A stretch of 64,000 nt of DNA, from contig NZ_JAFICD010000002.1 in assembly GCF_017833525.1 (NCBI RefSeq), positions 1,169,483 to 1,233,482 of the forward strand. Direction: 5' to 3'. Source of the stretch: Duganella sp. 1411 (GTDB taxonomy: Bacteria; Pseudomonadota; Gammaproteobacteria; Burkholderiales; Burkholderiaceae_D). Numbering within the stretch: position 1 is the stretch's first letter; each line of letters begins with the position of its first letter. Positions 48,475-57,195 of this stretch are shown here, in pieces. The translations under genes were made by a program, and so were the position numbers. The notes under the pieces are model-generated. The model worked only from the letters and a program-made list of their open reading frames with translations. It searched no databases and had not been told where the DNA came from.

Positions 48475-49728
48475 ATGAAACGTGTTGATGATTTCCGCCT
48501 GCGATTTGGCAAAAACGAGTACGTGCCCATCATGGTCGGCGGAATGGGTGTGGACATTTCGACCTCGGAACTGGCGCTGGAGGCGGCCCGCCTGGGCGGC
48601 ATCGGCCACATCTCGGACGCGATGGTCGAGGACGTGTCGGACCGCAAGTTCGACACCAGCTTCGTCAAGGATAAAACCAAGCTCTACAAGTTCAACATCA
48701 ACAATTCGGACAAGTCGGTGGTGCAGTTCGACCTCGAGCGCCTGGCCGACGCCCAGCGGCGCCACATCGGCGCCACCATGGCGGCCAAACAAGGCGACGG
48801 CCTGATCTTCGTCAACTGCATGGAAAAGCTGACCATGAACGGCCCGCGCGAGACCTTGCGCACGCGCCTGAACGCGGCGCTGGACGCCGGCATCGACGGC
48901 ATCACCTTGTCGGCCGGCCTGCACTTCGGCTCGTTCGCGCTGATGGCCGACCACCCGCGCTTCCGCGAAGCCAAGCTGGGCATCATCGTCTCGTCGGTGC
49001 GCGCGCTGCAGATCTTCCTGCGCAAGAACGCCAAGCTGGACCGGCTGCCGGACTACATCATCGTCGAGGGTCCGCTGGCCGGCGGCCACCTGGGCTTCGG
49101 CATGGACTGGGCCGAATACGACCTGATGGCCATCACCTTGGAATTGCTGGCCTACCTGAAGGCCGAGAACCTCGACATCCCGCTGATCGCCGCAGGCGGC
49201 ATCTTCACCGGCAGCGACGCCGTGCGCTTCCTCGAAGCGGGCGCGGCGGGCGTGCAGGTGGCGACCCGCTTCACCATCACCAACGAATGCGGCCTGCCGG
49301 CCAAGGTCAAGCAGGAATACGTCAAGGCCACCGAGGACGACATCATCGTCAACGGCATCTCGCCGACCGGCTATCCGATGCGCATGCTCAAGAGCACGCC
49401 GGCGATCGGCGCCGGCATCCGTCCGGGCTGCGAATCGTACGGCTACCTGCTGGACGCGACCGGCAACTGCGCCTACATCAACTCGTACAACCGCGAGGTG
49501 GCGGCCCATCCGACCGAGAAAAACATCGTCGTCATGGACAAGACCTGCCTGTGCACGCACATGCGCAACTTCAATTGCTGGACCTGCGGGCACTACACCT
49601 ACCGCCTGAAGGACACCACGCACCGCAAGCCGGACGGCGACTACCAGCTGTTGTCGGCCGAGCACGTGTTCAAGGACTACCAGTTCAGCGTCGACAACCA
49701 GATCGCGCTGCCGGAAAAAGAGTTCTGA
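48475..49728 (+). CDS. Nitronate monooxygenase-type flavoprotein with Cys-rich tail
   Basis: 417 residues, TIM-barrel NMO/2-nitropropane dioxygenase type: PIMVGGMGVDIS at the N-terminus, GPLAGGHLGFGMDW (catalytic His region), and the FMN phosphate site AAGGIFTGSDAVRFLEAGAAGVQ. The C-terminal 100 residues form an extension with CESYGYLLDATGNC and the cluster CLCTHMRNFNCWTCGH, unusual for classical NMO and suggestive of a metal or Fe-S site. The true substrate is uncertain. It is followed by a bidirectional terminator. Confidence 0.85.
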   Translation: MKRVDDFRLRFGKNEYVPIMVGGMGVDISTSELALEAARLGGIGHISDAMVEDVSDRKFDTSFVKDKTKLYKFNINNSDKSVVQFDLERLADAQRRHIGATMAAKQGDGLIFVNCMEKLTMNGPRETLRTRLNAALDAGIDGITLSAGLHFGSFALMADHPRFREAKLGIIVSSVRALQIFLRKNAKLDRLPDYIIVEGPLAGGHLGFGMDWAEYDLMAITLELLAYLKAENLDIPLIAAGGIFTGSDAVRFLEAGAAGVQVATRFTITNECGLPAKVKQEYVKATEDDIIVNGISPTGYPMRMLKSTPAIGAGIRPGCESYGYLLDATGNCAYINSYNREVAAHPTEKNIVVMDKTCLCTHMRNFNCWTCGHYTYRLKDTTHRKPDGDYQLLSAEHVFKDYQFSVDNQIALPEKEF

Positions 49729-49750
49729 CCGGCACGCTACCCCGCAAATG

Positions 49751-49778
49751 AAAAACGGCGCCTGGTGCGCCGTTTTTT
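49751..49778. terminator. Bidirectional Rho-independent terminator
   Basis: AAAAACGGCGC-CTGG-TGCGCCGTTTTTT between convergent genes: A-tract on one side and T-tract on the other serve both strands. Confidence 0.9.
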
Positions 49779-49783
49779 GTCGT

Positions 49784-50713
49784 TCAGCCTTCGGAATTGA
49801 TGCGGTGGATCAGCGCCCCGAGCACCTCCTCGGCGCGCTCGTTGTCGACCTGGCAGGTGCCGGCGTTCTCATGCCCGCCGCCGCCGTATTCCAGCATCAG
49901 CGCGCCGATGTTGGTCTTGGACGTGCGGTTCAGGATCGATTTGCCGGTGGCAAACACCGTGTTCTGGTTCTTCAGCCCCCACAGCACGTGGATCGAGATA
50001 TTGGTCTGCGGGAACATCGCATAGATGATGAAGCGGTTGCCGGCGAAGATGATCTCCTCGTTGCGCAAATCCAGCACCACCAGGTTCTTATGCACCTTGG
50101 CGCAGCGGCGGATCTGGTCCTTGCACTTCTCCGCATGCTCGAAATACAACTCCTTGCGTTCCTTCACGTCCGGCAAGGCCATGATCTGCTCGATCGTGTG
50201 GTTCTTGCAGGCGTCGATCAAATCCATCATCAAGTTGTAGTTGGAGATGCGGAACTCGCGGAAGCGGCCCAGGCCGGTACGCGCGTCCATCAGGAAGTTC
50301 AGCAAATCCCAGCCTTCCGGATTCAACACCTCCTGCTCGTTGAAGCGCGCGGCGTCGCCCTTGTCGACCGCCGCCATCATGTCGCCCCACGACGCCGGAA
50401 ACGCCTTTTCGGCGCCATAGTAATCGTAGACGACGCGCGCGGCCGACGGCGCCTCCGGGTGGATCACATGGTTGGCGCGCTCGCCGGTGTTGCGGATGGT
50501 TTCCGACAAATGGTGGTCGAAGGCGAGATGCACGCCCGGCACATACGGCAAATTGGTGGTGATATCTTTATCGCTGATGGCGATCTTACCGTCCTGCATG
50601 TCCTTCGGATGAACAAACAGGATTTCATCGATCATGTCCAGGTGCTTCAGCAGCACGGCGCAGACCAGGCCGTCGAAATCGCTGCGGGTGACCAGACGGT
50701 ATTTATTTGACAT
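49784..50713 (-). CDS. DHH-family phosphoesterase
   Basis: 309 residues. The N-terminal DHH domain has RSDFDGLVCAVLL and AFDHHLSE, and the DHHA1-like end has YGGGGHENAGTCQV. All metal-binding motifs are intact. The family hydrolyses oligonucleotides, pAp, cyclic dinucleotide products or polyphosphate; which one applies here is undetermined. ATG 50713 follows GAGGTG; an upstream in-frame ATG at 50746 has none. Confidence 0.87.
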   Translation of the reverse strand: MSNKYRLVTRSDFDGLVCAVLLKHLDMIDEILFVHPKDMQDGKIAISDKDITTNLPYVPGVHLAFDHHLSETIRNTGERANHVIHPEAPSAARVVYDYYGAEKAFPASWGDMMAAVDKGDAARFNEQEVLNPEGWDLLNFLMDARTGLGRFREFRISNYNLMMDLIDACKNHTIEQIMALPDVKERKELYFEHAEKCKDQIRRCAKVHKNLVVLDLRNEEIIFAGNRFIIYAMFPQTNISIHVLWGLKNQNTVFATGKSILNRTSKTNIGALMLEYGGGGHENAGTCQVDNERAEEVLGALIHRINSEG

Positions 50714-51023
50714 GAATACACCTCGAAAGTTATACAGAGCGATCATCCATCATACATGCCCTACGGCACAAAAAGCGCGGCGGACCACGCTAATAGTTGC
50801 GTCGCGTCATTTATGCGTCACGAGTTCAACAGAATCGCGTTTGACACGTCCCATTCCCGGCAGTAGGATAATTTTCTTTAACTGGGTTTGAACGGGCGAT
50901 AGCGGCCCGAGCTCCGTGGTGGAGCGCTCCACGCCCGCCGCGATACGGTTCAGTTCGAACCCCTCTGACCAGCGGCCAGCCGCCCGATGTTGACGGGACC
51001 GGCGCCGCGCAACAAGGAGGGGC
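50714..51023. other. 310-bp region between divergent DHH and OtsB-like genes
   Basis: It contains the promoter at 50841-50869 and a leader of about 150 nt. Small dyads such as GTGGTGGAGCGCTCCAC (50917-50933) occur. No coding sequence is supported. Confidence 0.5.
50841..50869 (+). promoter_or_regulatory. Sigma-70 type promoter ahead of the OtsB-like gene
   Basis: TTGACA, 17-nt spacer, TAGGAT. The -35 is a perfect match and the -10 shares four of six bases. Predicted start is near 50876, giving a 148-nt untranslated leader. Confidence 0.7.
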
Positions 51024-51806
51024 ATGATTCATTTGCTTTCACTCGCCGGCAAACGCGCGCTCGCGGAGCTGGTCGCGACCGAGCCGGTACTGGCTTTCAC
51101 CTTCGATGGCACGCTGGCGCCGCCCGTCGTGCTGCCCAGCCAGGCGCGCATGCAGCCGGCGCTGGAGCGCTGCTTCCGCGACCTGTGCGCGTTGCTGCCG
51201 GTCGCCGTCATCACCGGCCGCAGCCTGGACGATGTCGAGGCGCGCCTGCCCGTGCGTCCCGCCTATCTGGTCGGCAATCATGGCTCGGGTTGTCTGCCGG
51301 GGCAGGAGGACGACGCCCCGCGCGCGCGCGCCATCTGCGCCACGTGGCTGCGGCAGATGGTCGACGAACATGGCCTGCACAAGGTCGATCCGGGGCTGAT
51401 GATCGCCGACCATGGTTGCTCGCTGTGGCTGCATTACCGGCTGCTGCGCGACCGTCCGCGCGCGATGGGCGCGATCGAGCGGGTGCTGGGGGCGCTGCAG
51501 CCGGCGCCGGTGGTCGTCGGGGCGCGCAGCGGCATCAATCTGCTGCCGCCGGACGCGCCCAATAAACGCACGGCGCTGAGCACCGTGCTGGAGCACGCGT
51601 CGCGGCAAACGGCGCTGTATATCGGCGAGGACGAGGCCGACGAGCAGATCTTCCGGGATGCGCCGGAATCCTGGCTGACGGTGCGCATCGGCCGCAGCAA
51701 GGACAGTGCCGCGCGCTACTTCTTGCATCACCAGTTCGAGGTGCTGGAATGCCTGCAATTTTTGCTGGGTAAAATCAGCCTGCACGGCGCGCTGAGCCAC
51801 GCGTGA
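51024..51806 (+). CDS. Trehalose-phosphatase (OtsB)-like HAD protein, probably inactive
   Basis: 260 residues with the OtsB fold: motif I region AFTFDGTLAP, motif II VITGRS, motif III Lys181 (NKRTAL), motif IV IGEDEADEQIF. The nucleophilic Asp that starts DxDGT is Thr26 here, and the first Asp of GDDxTDE is Glu202. Both changes hit residues needed for phosphoaspartyl chemistry, so trehalose-6-phosphate hydrolysis is unlikely; it may be regulatory. No otsA lies nearby. AAGGAGGGGC precedes the ATG, and a strong promoter lies upstream, so it is expressed. Confidence 0.82.
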   Translation: MIHLLSLAGKRALAELVATEPVLAFTFDGTLAPPVVLPSQARMQPALERCFRDLCALLPVAVITGRSLDDVEARLPVRPAYLVGNHGSGCLPGQEDDAPRARAICATWLRQMVDEHGLHKVDPGLMIADHGCSLWLHYRLLRDRPRAMGAIERVLGALQPAPVVVGARSGINLLPPDAPNKRTALSTVLEHASRQTALYIGEDEADEQIFRDAPESWLTVRIGRSKDSAARYFLHHQFEVLECLQFLLGKISLHGALSHA

Positions 51807-51954
51807 ACGACGGGCGCACCTGTGTCGCGCCCGCCACTACTGGCCGAGCGCGCCGCCACAAAGAACGTGACTTTCCTGTTGAGTAATTTACAATTGTCGA
51901 GGCTGCTTAGCCCAGCGCCCTCGCCATTGCATCCTCAACCAGGAGAGAAAAACC

Positions 51955-52668
51955 ATGCCGCGTATTTCAACATTGCTCGGGGCGGCTTTCGCAAGCTGCC
52001 TGAGCTTGTCCAGTCCCCTGCTCCTCGCCCAGACCACGCAAGCCAAGGTAACGTCGCAGGCGCGGCTCGATGCCATCGCCGCCGCCAAGCGCGACTTCGC
52101 CCAATTCGTCCAATATCAGGTGCAGAACCATGCCGGCAGCGCGCCGCAGGGGTTTCCGCTGGAGGTGGCCGACGTGCAGGACCTGAAGGACGCCCGCATC
52201 GCCTACGGCTTCCCGGTCTACACCATCGATCCGGCCGATCTGATCTCCGGGCGCAGCGAAATGAAGAACATGGCCAAGCCCACCGGCATCTGGCGCTTCG
52301 TCGTCACCCTCAACCAGCAACCGATCGGCCTGGCGACGGTGGAACAAGTCGACGGCAAATGGGAGACGGCGGCCTACGGCGCCACCGTGCTGGCCAAGGA
52401 TCTGGATGCGTCCATGACCGCCTATGCCAACAAGGACCGCTCGAATGTCCGCGTGCTGCGCATCTACCAGGCGCAATCCGATTTCCTTGAGGTGGGTTCC
52501 GCCCAGGACGGCGCGGTGCGTTACGCGCCCTTGCATTCGGCCCGGCAATCGCTGCTGATGCAACGCCGGGACGGCGCCACGGACGGCGGCAAGGCGCTGC
52601 TGGAGGCGAGCGATCTGCTCGAGCCGCTGCGCGCGGCCATCAAACAGAATATGAACAGCATGCGCTGA
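51955..52668 (+). CDS. Secreted hypothetical protein upstream of a C70-type protease
   Basis: 237 residues with signal peptide (MPRISTLLGAAFASCLSLSSPLLLAQ). The mature part has a hydrophilic helix (AIAAAKRDFAQFVQYQV) and a beta-rich core (IWRFVVTLNQQPIGLATVE, WETAAYGATV). I recognise no family. AGGAGAG lies 7 nt before the ATG. It is 28 nt from the protease gene, so the two are likely cotranscribed; a chaperone, inhibitor or propeptide-like role in trans is a guess from context. Confidence 0.7.
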   Translation: MPRISTLLGAAFASCLSLSSPLLLAQTTQAKVTSQARLDAIAAAKRDFAQFVQYQVQNHAGSAPQGFPLEVADVQDLKDARIAYGFPVYTIDPADLISGRSEMKNMAKPTGIWRFVVTLNQQPIGLATVEQVDGKWETAAYGATVLAKDLDASMTAYANKDRSNVRVLRIYQAQSDFLEVGSAQDGAVRYAPLHSARQSLLMQRRDGATDGGKALLEASDLLEPLRAAIKQNMNSMR

Positions 52669-52696
52669 GCGGCGCGACCAAGACCTGGAGCCTCGA

Positions 52697-53275
52697 ATGA
52701 AAAAATTGAATAGCCTGATCTTGAGCGCCGGCCTGCTGGCGGTGCTGCCGTCCGCGTTCGCGCAGTGGAAAACCCTGGACGTACCACTGGTCACGCAGGA
52801 ACACAGCGAATGGTGCTGGGCCGGTACCACCAAGGCGGTGCTGAATTTCTACGGCCAGACGCCAAGCCAGTGCCAGATCGTCAATTGGGCCTACGGCCTC
52901 AATTACGCCTGCGGCAACAGCGTCTTCCAGTGGAGCAGCCCCGCCAACCAGCCCAACTACATGTACGGCACCAATGGCAGCGTGCAGAACATCCTCAAGA
53001 ACTGGGGCGTCAACAATACCGCGTACAACACGGCGTCGTCGTGGAGCAGCGTGGTGGCCGATATCAACGCCAATCGTCCGTTCGTGATCCGCTATGGCTG
53101 GACCAACGGCGGCGGCCATATCATGGTGGGGCGCGGCTATGAAACCGCCAACGGCATCAATTACGTCTACATCATGAATCCGTGGCCGGGCGAAGGCCAG
53201 ACCTACCGCACCTACAGCTCGGCGGTGGCGGCGTCGGACCACAAGTGGACGCATACCCAGCGCATGAACAACTGA
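52697..53275 (+). CDS. Secreted papain-like cysteine protease (C70/AvrRpt2-like)
   Basis: 192 residues. A signal peptide (1-22, ending SAFA) is followed directly by the catalytic domain: VPLVTQEHSEWCWAG with Cys40, GGGHIMVGRGY with His141, and YIMNPWPGEG with Asn161. These match the papain-fold peptidase C70 pattern typified by AvrRpt2, where a Q-x-x-x-WCWA motif holds the nucleophile. There is no propeptide of its own. Further cysteines (59, 72) could form a disulfide. Target unknown; it ends convergent with glcF. Confidence 0.82.
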   Translation: MKKLNSLILSAGLLAVLPSAFAQWKTLDVPLVTQEHSEWCWAGTTKAVLNFYGQTPSQCQIVNWAYGLNYACGNSVFQWSSPANQPNYMYGTNGSVQNILKNWGVNNTAYNTASSWSSVVADINANRPFVIRYGWTNGGGHIMVGRGYETANGINYVYIMNPWPGEGQTYRTYSSAVAASDHKWTHTQRMNN

Positions 53276-53296
53276 GGGCGGCCACGGGGACGCCGC

Positions 53297-54526
53297 TCAC
53301 CGTTCCAGCATCTGGTCGATCAATTCGATCCAGTGCCCGACCGGCATCGGCGTCCCCGATTGCAAATGGCTTTGACAGCCGATATTCGCCGACACGATGC
53401 GCGACGCGCCCGTGGCCCGCAAACTGGATAGTTTGCGGTCGCGCAGCTGGTGCGACAACTCCGGCTGCAACAGCGAATACGTGCCGGCCGAGCCGCAGCA
53501 CAAATGGCTGTCGGCGCACAGGCGCACGTCGACACCGACACCGCGCAGCAGTTCTTCAACCTTGCCGCGTATGCCCTGCGCGTGCTGCAGCGTGCATGGC
53601 GGATGAAAAGCCACCGGCTCCGCTGGCGGGCGCCGCTTCAGCAGCGCCTGCAGCCCCCGCCGCTCGTCGCACAGGATCTCGCTGATGTCGCGCGTCAGTT
53701 CGGAGACCCGCCGCGCCTTGCCGGCATAGGCCGGATCGTCCCGCAGCAGATGGCCGTATTCCTTGACGGTGGCGCCGCAGCCGGAAGCGGTCATGACGAT
53801 CGCCTCCGCGCCGGCTTCCAGCAGCGGCCACCACGCATCGATATTGCGCCGCATGTCATCCAGCCCGCCATCGTGGTCGGCCAGGTGGTAGCGTATCGCG
53901 CCGCAGCAGCCGGCGCGCGGCGCCACCACCAGCTCCACATCCAGCGCGGCCAGGATGCGCGCGGCGGCGCTGTTGATATTCGGCGCCATCGCCGGCTGCA
54001 CGCAACCATCCAGCAGCAGCATCTTGCGCGACTGCCCGCCGCGCGGCCAGGCGCCGGACGCCGGCACGGGCAGCACTTTTTCCCGCAACGCCGACGGCAG
54101 CAGCGGACGCGCCATGCGCCCCATCGTCATCGCGGAGCGAAACAGCCACGCGCGCGGCAAGCCCTCCTTCAGCAGCAGGCGCTGATAACGCTGGCGCGCC
54201 GGCCGGCCCACCTGCTGCTCCACCACCTTGCGGCCGATGTCGAGCAAGCGGCCGTATCGCACCCCTGACGGACAGGTGCTCTCGCAGTTGCGGCAGCTCA
54301 GGCAGCGGTCCAGGTGCGACTGCGTGCGCTGCGTGGCCGCCTGCCCCTCCAACACCTGCTTGATCAGGTAGATGCGGCCGCGCGGTCCATCCAGCTCGTC
54401 GCCCAGCAACTGGTAGGTGGGACAGGTCGCGGTGCAAAAGCCGCAATGCACGCAGGCGCGCAGGATCGCTTCGGCCTCGTCGCCGTCGGCGGTGTTCTTG
54501 AATTGTTCTGCCAGATTGGTTTGCAT
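53297..54526 (-). CDS. glcF: Glycolate oxidase iron-sulfur subunit GlcF
   Basis: 409 residues. Two [4Fe-4S] motifs CVHCGFCTATCP and CLSCRNCESTCP lie in the N-terminal 90 residues, and two CCG domains follow (RAGCCGAIRYHL, SHLCCGSAGTYS). It relays electrons from GlcD/GlcE to the quinone pool. The ATG is 2 nt from the glcE stop. Confidence 0.95.
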   Translation of the reverse strand: MQTNLAEQFKNTADGDEAEAILRACVHCGFCTATCPTYQLLGDELDGPRGRIYLIKQVLEGQAATQRTQSHLDRCLSCRNCESTCPSGVRYGRLLDIGRKVVEQQVGRPARQRYQRLLLKEGLPRAWLFRSAMTMGRMARPLLPSALREKVLPVPASGAWPRGGQSRKMLLLDGCVQPAMAPNINSAAARILAALDVELVVAPRAGCCGAIRYHLADHDGGLDDMRRNIDAWWPLLEAGAEAIVMTASGCGATVKEYGHLLRDDPAYAGKARRVSELTRDISEILCDERRGLQALLKRRPPAEPVAFHPPCTLQHAQGIRGKVEELLRGVGVDVRLCADSHLCCGSAGTYSLLQPELSHQLRDRKLSSLRATGASRIVSANIGCQSHLQSGTPMPVGHWIELIDQMLER

Positions 54527-54528
54527 GG

Positions 54529-55614
54529 TTACAGGTCCCGGTACATGCGGCCGGGATTGAAGACGCCGGCCGGGTCGAAGTGCTGTTTGAGGTTGCGGTG
54601 GATCGCGTGCACGGCCGGCGCCAGCGGCTGGAACACGCCTTGCCGCTTGTCGCCGCCGCGGAACAGGGTGGCGTGGCCGCCCAGCCGCGCGACCAGCGCG
54701 CGCAGCGCAAGCGGATCGGCGGCGCCGCGCAGCCAGCGTTGCGCGCCGCCCCACTCGATCAGCTGCATGCCGTCGTCCACCGCCGACAGCGACCGCGCCG
54801 GCGTGGTGGAAGGCAGCGATATGCGCCACAGCGGCGTCTCCGCATCCCCGAACCAGGCATGCCGGTGTTCGCGCAAATCGCTCCACCACAGCGCCGCCGC
54901 TTCCGGCTCCAGCATCTCGCCGCCGATATGCCGCGCGGCCGCCGCCACCGCCGCCCGCGCGCCGGACAGCCGCAGCGTCAGCGCGCCGTCGTGCCACGCG
55001 GACGCCGACAGCGGCAGCGGCTGGCCGGCCCAGCGGTTCAATCGCAGCAGGGCTTCTTCCTGTTCCAGCTCCAGCCGCAGCGTGGTTTCCGCCGTCGGCC
55101 GTGGCAGCACTTTCAGCGACACCTCCAGCACCAGCCCCAGCATGCCCAGCGATCCGGCCAGCAGGCGCGAGACGTCGTAGCCGGCGACGTTCTTCATCAC
55201 CTGTCCGCCGAAGCGCAGCAGGTCGCCGCGGCCGTCCATCAGCACCGCGCCGAGCACAAAGTCGCGCGCCGCGCCGGCGCTCTGGCGGCGCGGACCGGAC
55301 AGCCCCGCGGCCACCATGCCGCCCACGGTGGCGCCGGGGCCGAAATGTGGCGGCTCGAAGGCCAGCATCTGCTCCCGCAACGCCAGTTCCCGTTCCAGCT
55401 CGAGCAACGGCGTGCCGCAGCGCGCCGTCACCACCAGTTCCGTCGGTTCATAGGCGACGATGCCCTGGTAGGCGGACGTCTCCAGCACTTCGCCTTGCGG
55501 GGTTTGTCCATACCAGTCCTTGCTGCCGCCCCCGCGCAGGCGCAGCGGCGTGCGCGCCGCGCCGGCGGCCAGGATGCGCTCGCGGAACCGGTTCACCATC
55601 GATTCCCTCGTCAT
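54529..55614 (-). CDS. glcE: Glycolate oxidase FAD-binding subunit GlcE
   Basis: 361 residues. FAD-binding type 4 domain (RLRGGGSKDWYG, FGPGATVGGMVAAGLSGPRR, NVAGYDVSRLLAGSLG). It is the shorter flavoprotein partner of GlcD. ATG 55614 overlaps the glcD stop (ATGA) and has AGGTGG upstream; Met at 55599 is an alternative. Confidence 0.94.
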   Translation of the reverse strand: MTRESMVNRFRERILAAGAARTPLRLRGGGSKDWYGQTPQGEVLETSAYQGIVAYEPTELVVTARCGTPLLELERELALREQMLAFEPPHFGPGATVGGMVAAGLSGPRRQSAGAARDFVLGAVLMDGRGDLLRFGGQVMKNVAGYDVSRLLAGSLGMLGLVLEVSLKVLPRPTAETTLRLELEQEEALLRLNRWAGQPLPLSASAWHDGALTLRLSGARAAVAAAARHIGGEMLEPEAAALWWSDLREHRHAWFGDAETPLWRISLPSTTPARSLSAVDDGMQLIEWGGAQRWLRGAADPLALRALVARLGGHATLFRGGDKRQGVFQPLAPAVHAIHRNLKQHFDPAGVFNPGRMYRDL

Positions 55615-57101
55615 GCCGCCACCTGTTTGACAAACTTGAAGATGCCGCCGCGCGCCTGGCGCTTGCCGTAGGCGGCGCAGCGGTCCAGCGTGGGTATGGC
55701 TTTGTTCGGATTGAGCAGGAAGGCGCCGTCGAAGGCGCGCTTGACGCCGATGAAGGCGGCCACCTCGTGCACCGTGAACTGTCCGCACATGGCGTCGATC
55801 TTCTCGATGCCGACGCCATGTTCGCCGGTGATGGTGCCGCCCACTTCCACGCAGAGCGCCAGGATCGCCTCGCCGAAGCGTTCGGCGCGGTCGAATTCGC
55901 CCGGCCGGTTGGCATCGAACAGGATCAGCGGATGCAGGTTGCCGTCGCCCGCGTGGAACACGTTAGCGCAACGCAGGCCGTAGGTCTGCTCCATGGCGGC
56001 GATGCCCTGCAGGACTTCGGCCAGGCGCTTGCGCGGAATGGTGCCGTCCATGCAATAGTAGTCGGGCGAAATGCGCCCCGCCGCCGGAAACGCGTTCTTG
56101 CGCCCGGACCAGAAGCGCATGCGCTCCGCCTCGCTGCCCGAGACCGCGATGGCGCTGGCGCCGGCGCGCCGCAGCACCTCGCTCATACGTTCGATTTCCT
56201 CCTCCACTTCTTCCGGCATGCCGTCCGATTCGCACAGCAGGATGGCGGCGGCGTCGGTGTCGTAGCCGGCCTTGACGAACGGTTCGACCATGCGCGCGCT
56301 GGTGCGGTCCATCATCTCCAGGCCGGCGGGGATGATGCCGGCGGCGATCACCTGCGCCACCGCGTCGCCGCCGGTGACGACGTCGTCGAACGAGGCCATG
56401 ATGACGCGCGCCAGCGGCGGCTTGGGGATCAGACGCACCGTGACCTCGGTGACCACGCCCAGCATGCCCTCGGAGCCGATGAACACCGCCAGCAGATCCA
56501 GACCCGGCGCGTCGAGCGCGGCGCCACCCAGTTCGATGATTTCCCCGTCCATCGACACCATCCTCACCCGCATCACGTTGTGCAGGGTCAGGCCATACTT
56601 GAGGCAATGGACGCCGCCCGAGTTCTCGGCCACGTTGCCGGCGATGGTGCAGGCGATCTGCGACGACGGGTCCGGCGCGTAGTACAACGCGTGCGCGGCG
56701 GCGGCCTCGGAGATGGCCAGGTTGCGCACGCCGGGCTGCACACGCGCGGTGCGCGCCAGCGGATCGAGCGCCAGGATGCGGCTCATCTTGGCGGTCGAGA
56801 TGACGATGCCGTCGGCGATCGGCATCGCGCCGCCCGACAATCCGGTGCCGGCGCCGCGCGGCACGATGGGCACCCGCAGCGCGGCGCATGCCTTCAGCAG
56901 TTCGACCAGCTGCGCCTCCGTCTCGGGCAGCGCCACGGCCAGCGGCAGCTGCCTGTAGGCGGTCAGGCCGTCACATTCGTAGGGTCGGGTGTCTTCCTGC
57001 TCGGACAGCAGGCAATGCGGCGGAAGCAGGCCGCGCAGCGCCGCCAGGATGGCGTGCTTGCGGTCTTGCAGCAGCGGCGGTGCGGCGAGCGGCGCGTTCA
57101 T
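55611..57101 (-). CDS. glcD: Glycolate oxidase catalytic subunit GlcD
   Basis: 496 residues. FAD-linked oxidase with VPRGAGTGLSGGAMP, IAGNVAENSGGVHCLKYG, GSEGMLGVVTE, and C-terminal FHAGDGNLHPLI and GGTITGEHGVGIEK. It oxidises glycolate (and often D-lactate) to glyoxylate/pyruvate. First gene of glcDEF, downstream of the LysR regulator on the same strand. Confidence 0.95.
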   Translation of the reverse strand: MNAPLAAPPLLQDRKHAILAALRGLLPPHCLLSEQEDTRPYECDGLTAYRQLPLAVALPETEAQLVELLKACAALRVPIVPRGAGTGLSGGAMPIADGIVISTAKMSRILALDPLARTARVQPGVRNLAISEAAAAHALYYAPDPSSQIACTIAGNVAENSGGVHCLKYGLTLHNVMRVRMVSMDGEIIELGGAALDAPGLDLLAVFIGSEGMLGVVTEVTVRLIPKPPLARVIMASFDDVVTGGDAVAQVIAAGIIPAGLEMMDRTSARMVEPFVKAGYDTDAAAILLCESDGMPEEVEEEIERMSEVLRRAGASAIAVSGSEAERMRFWSGRKNAFPAAGRISPDYYCMDGTIPRKRLAEVLQGIAAMEQTYGLRCANVFHAGDGNLHPLILFDANRPGEFDRAERFGEAILALCVEVGGTITGEHGVGIEKIDAMCGQFTVHEVAAFIGVKRAFDGAFLLNPNKAIPTLDRCAAYGKRQARGGIFKFVKQVAA

Positions 57102-57195
57102 GGGTGGCCTTGGATGCGATGGAAATGGCGTCCAGTGTAGCGGCCCGCGGCGCGCGCCTGCGGTGAAAAGAATTAACCGCTGGCGCGCAGATTTT

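Noticed and set aside
51807..51954. Short frame running through 51822-52490 as a separate gene
   Set aside because: Out of frame with the signal-peptide protein at 51955 and Arg/Gly-rich after 51955; no ribosome-binding site.
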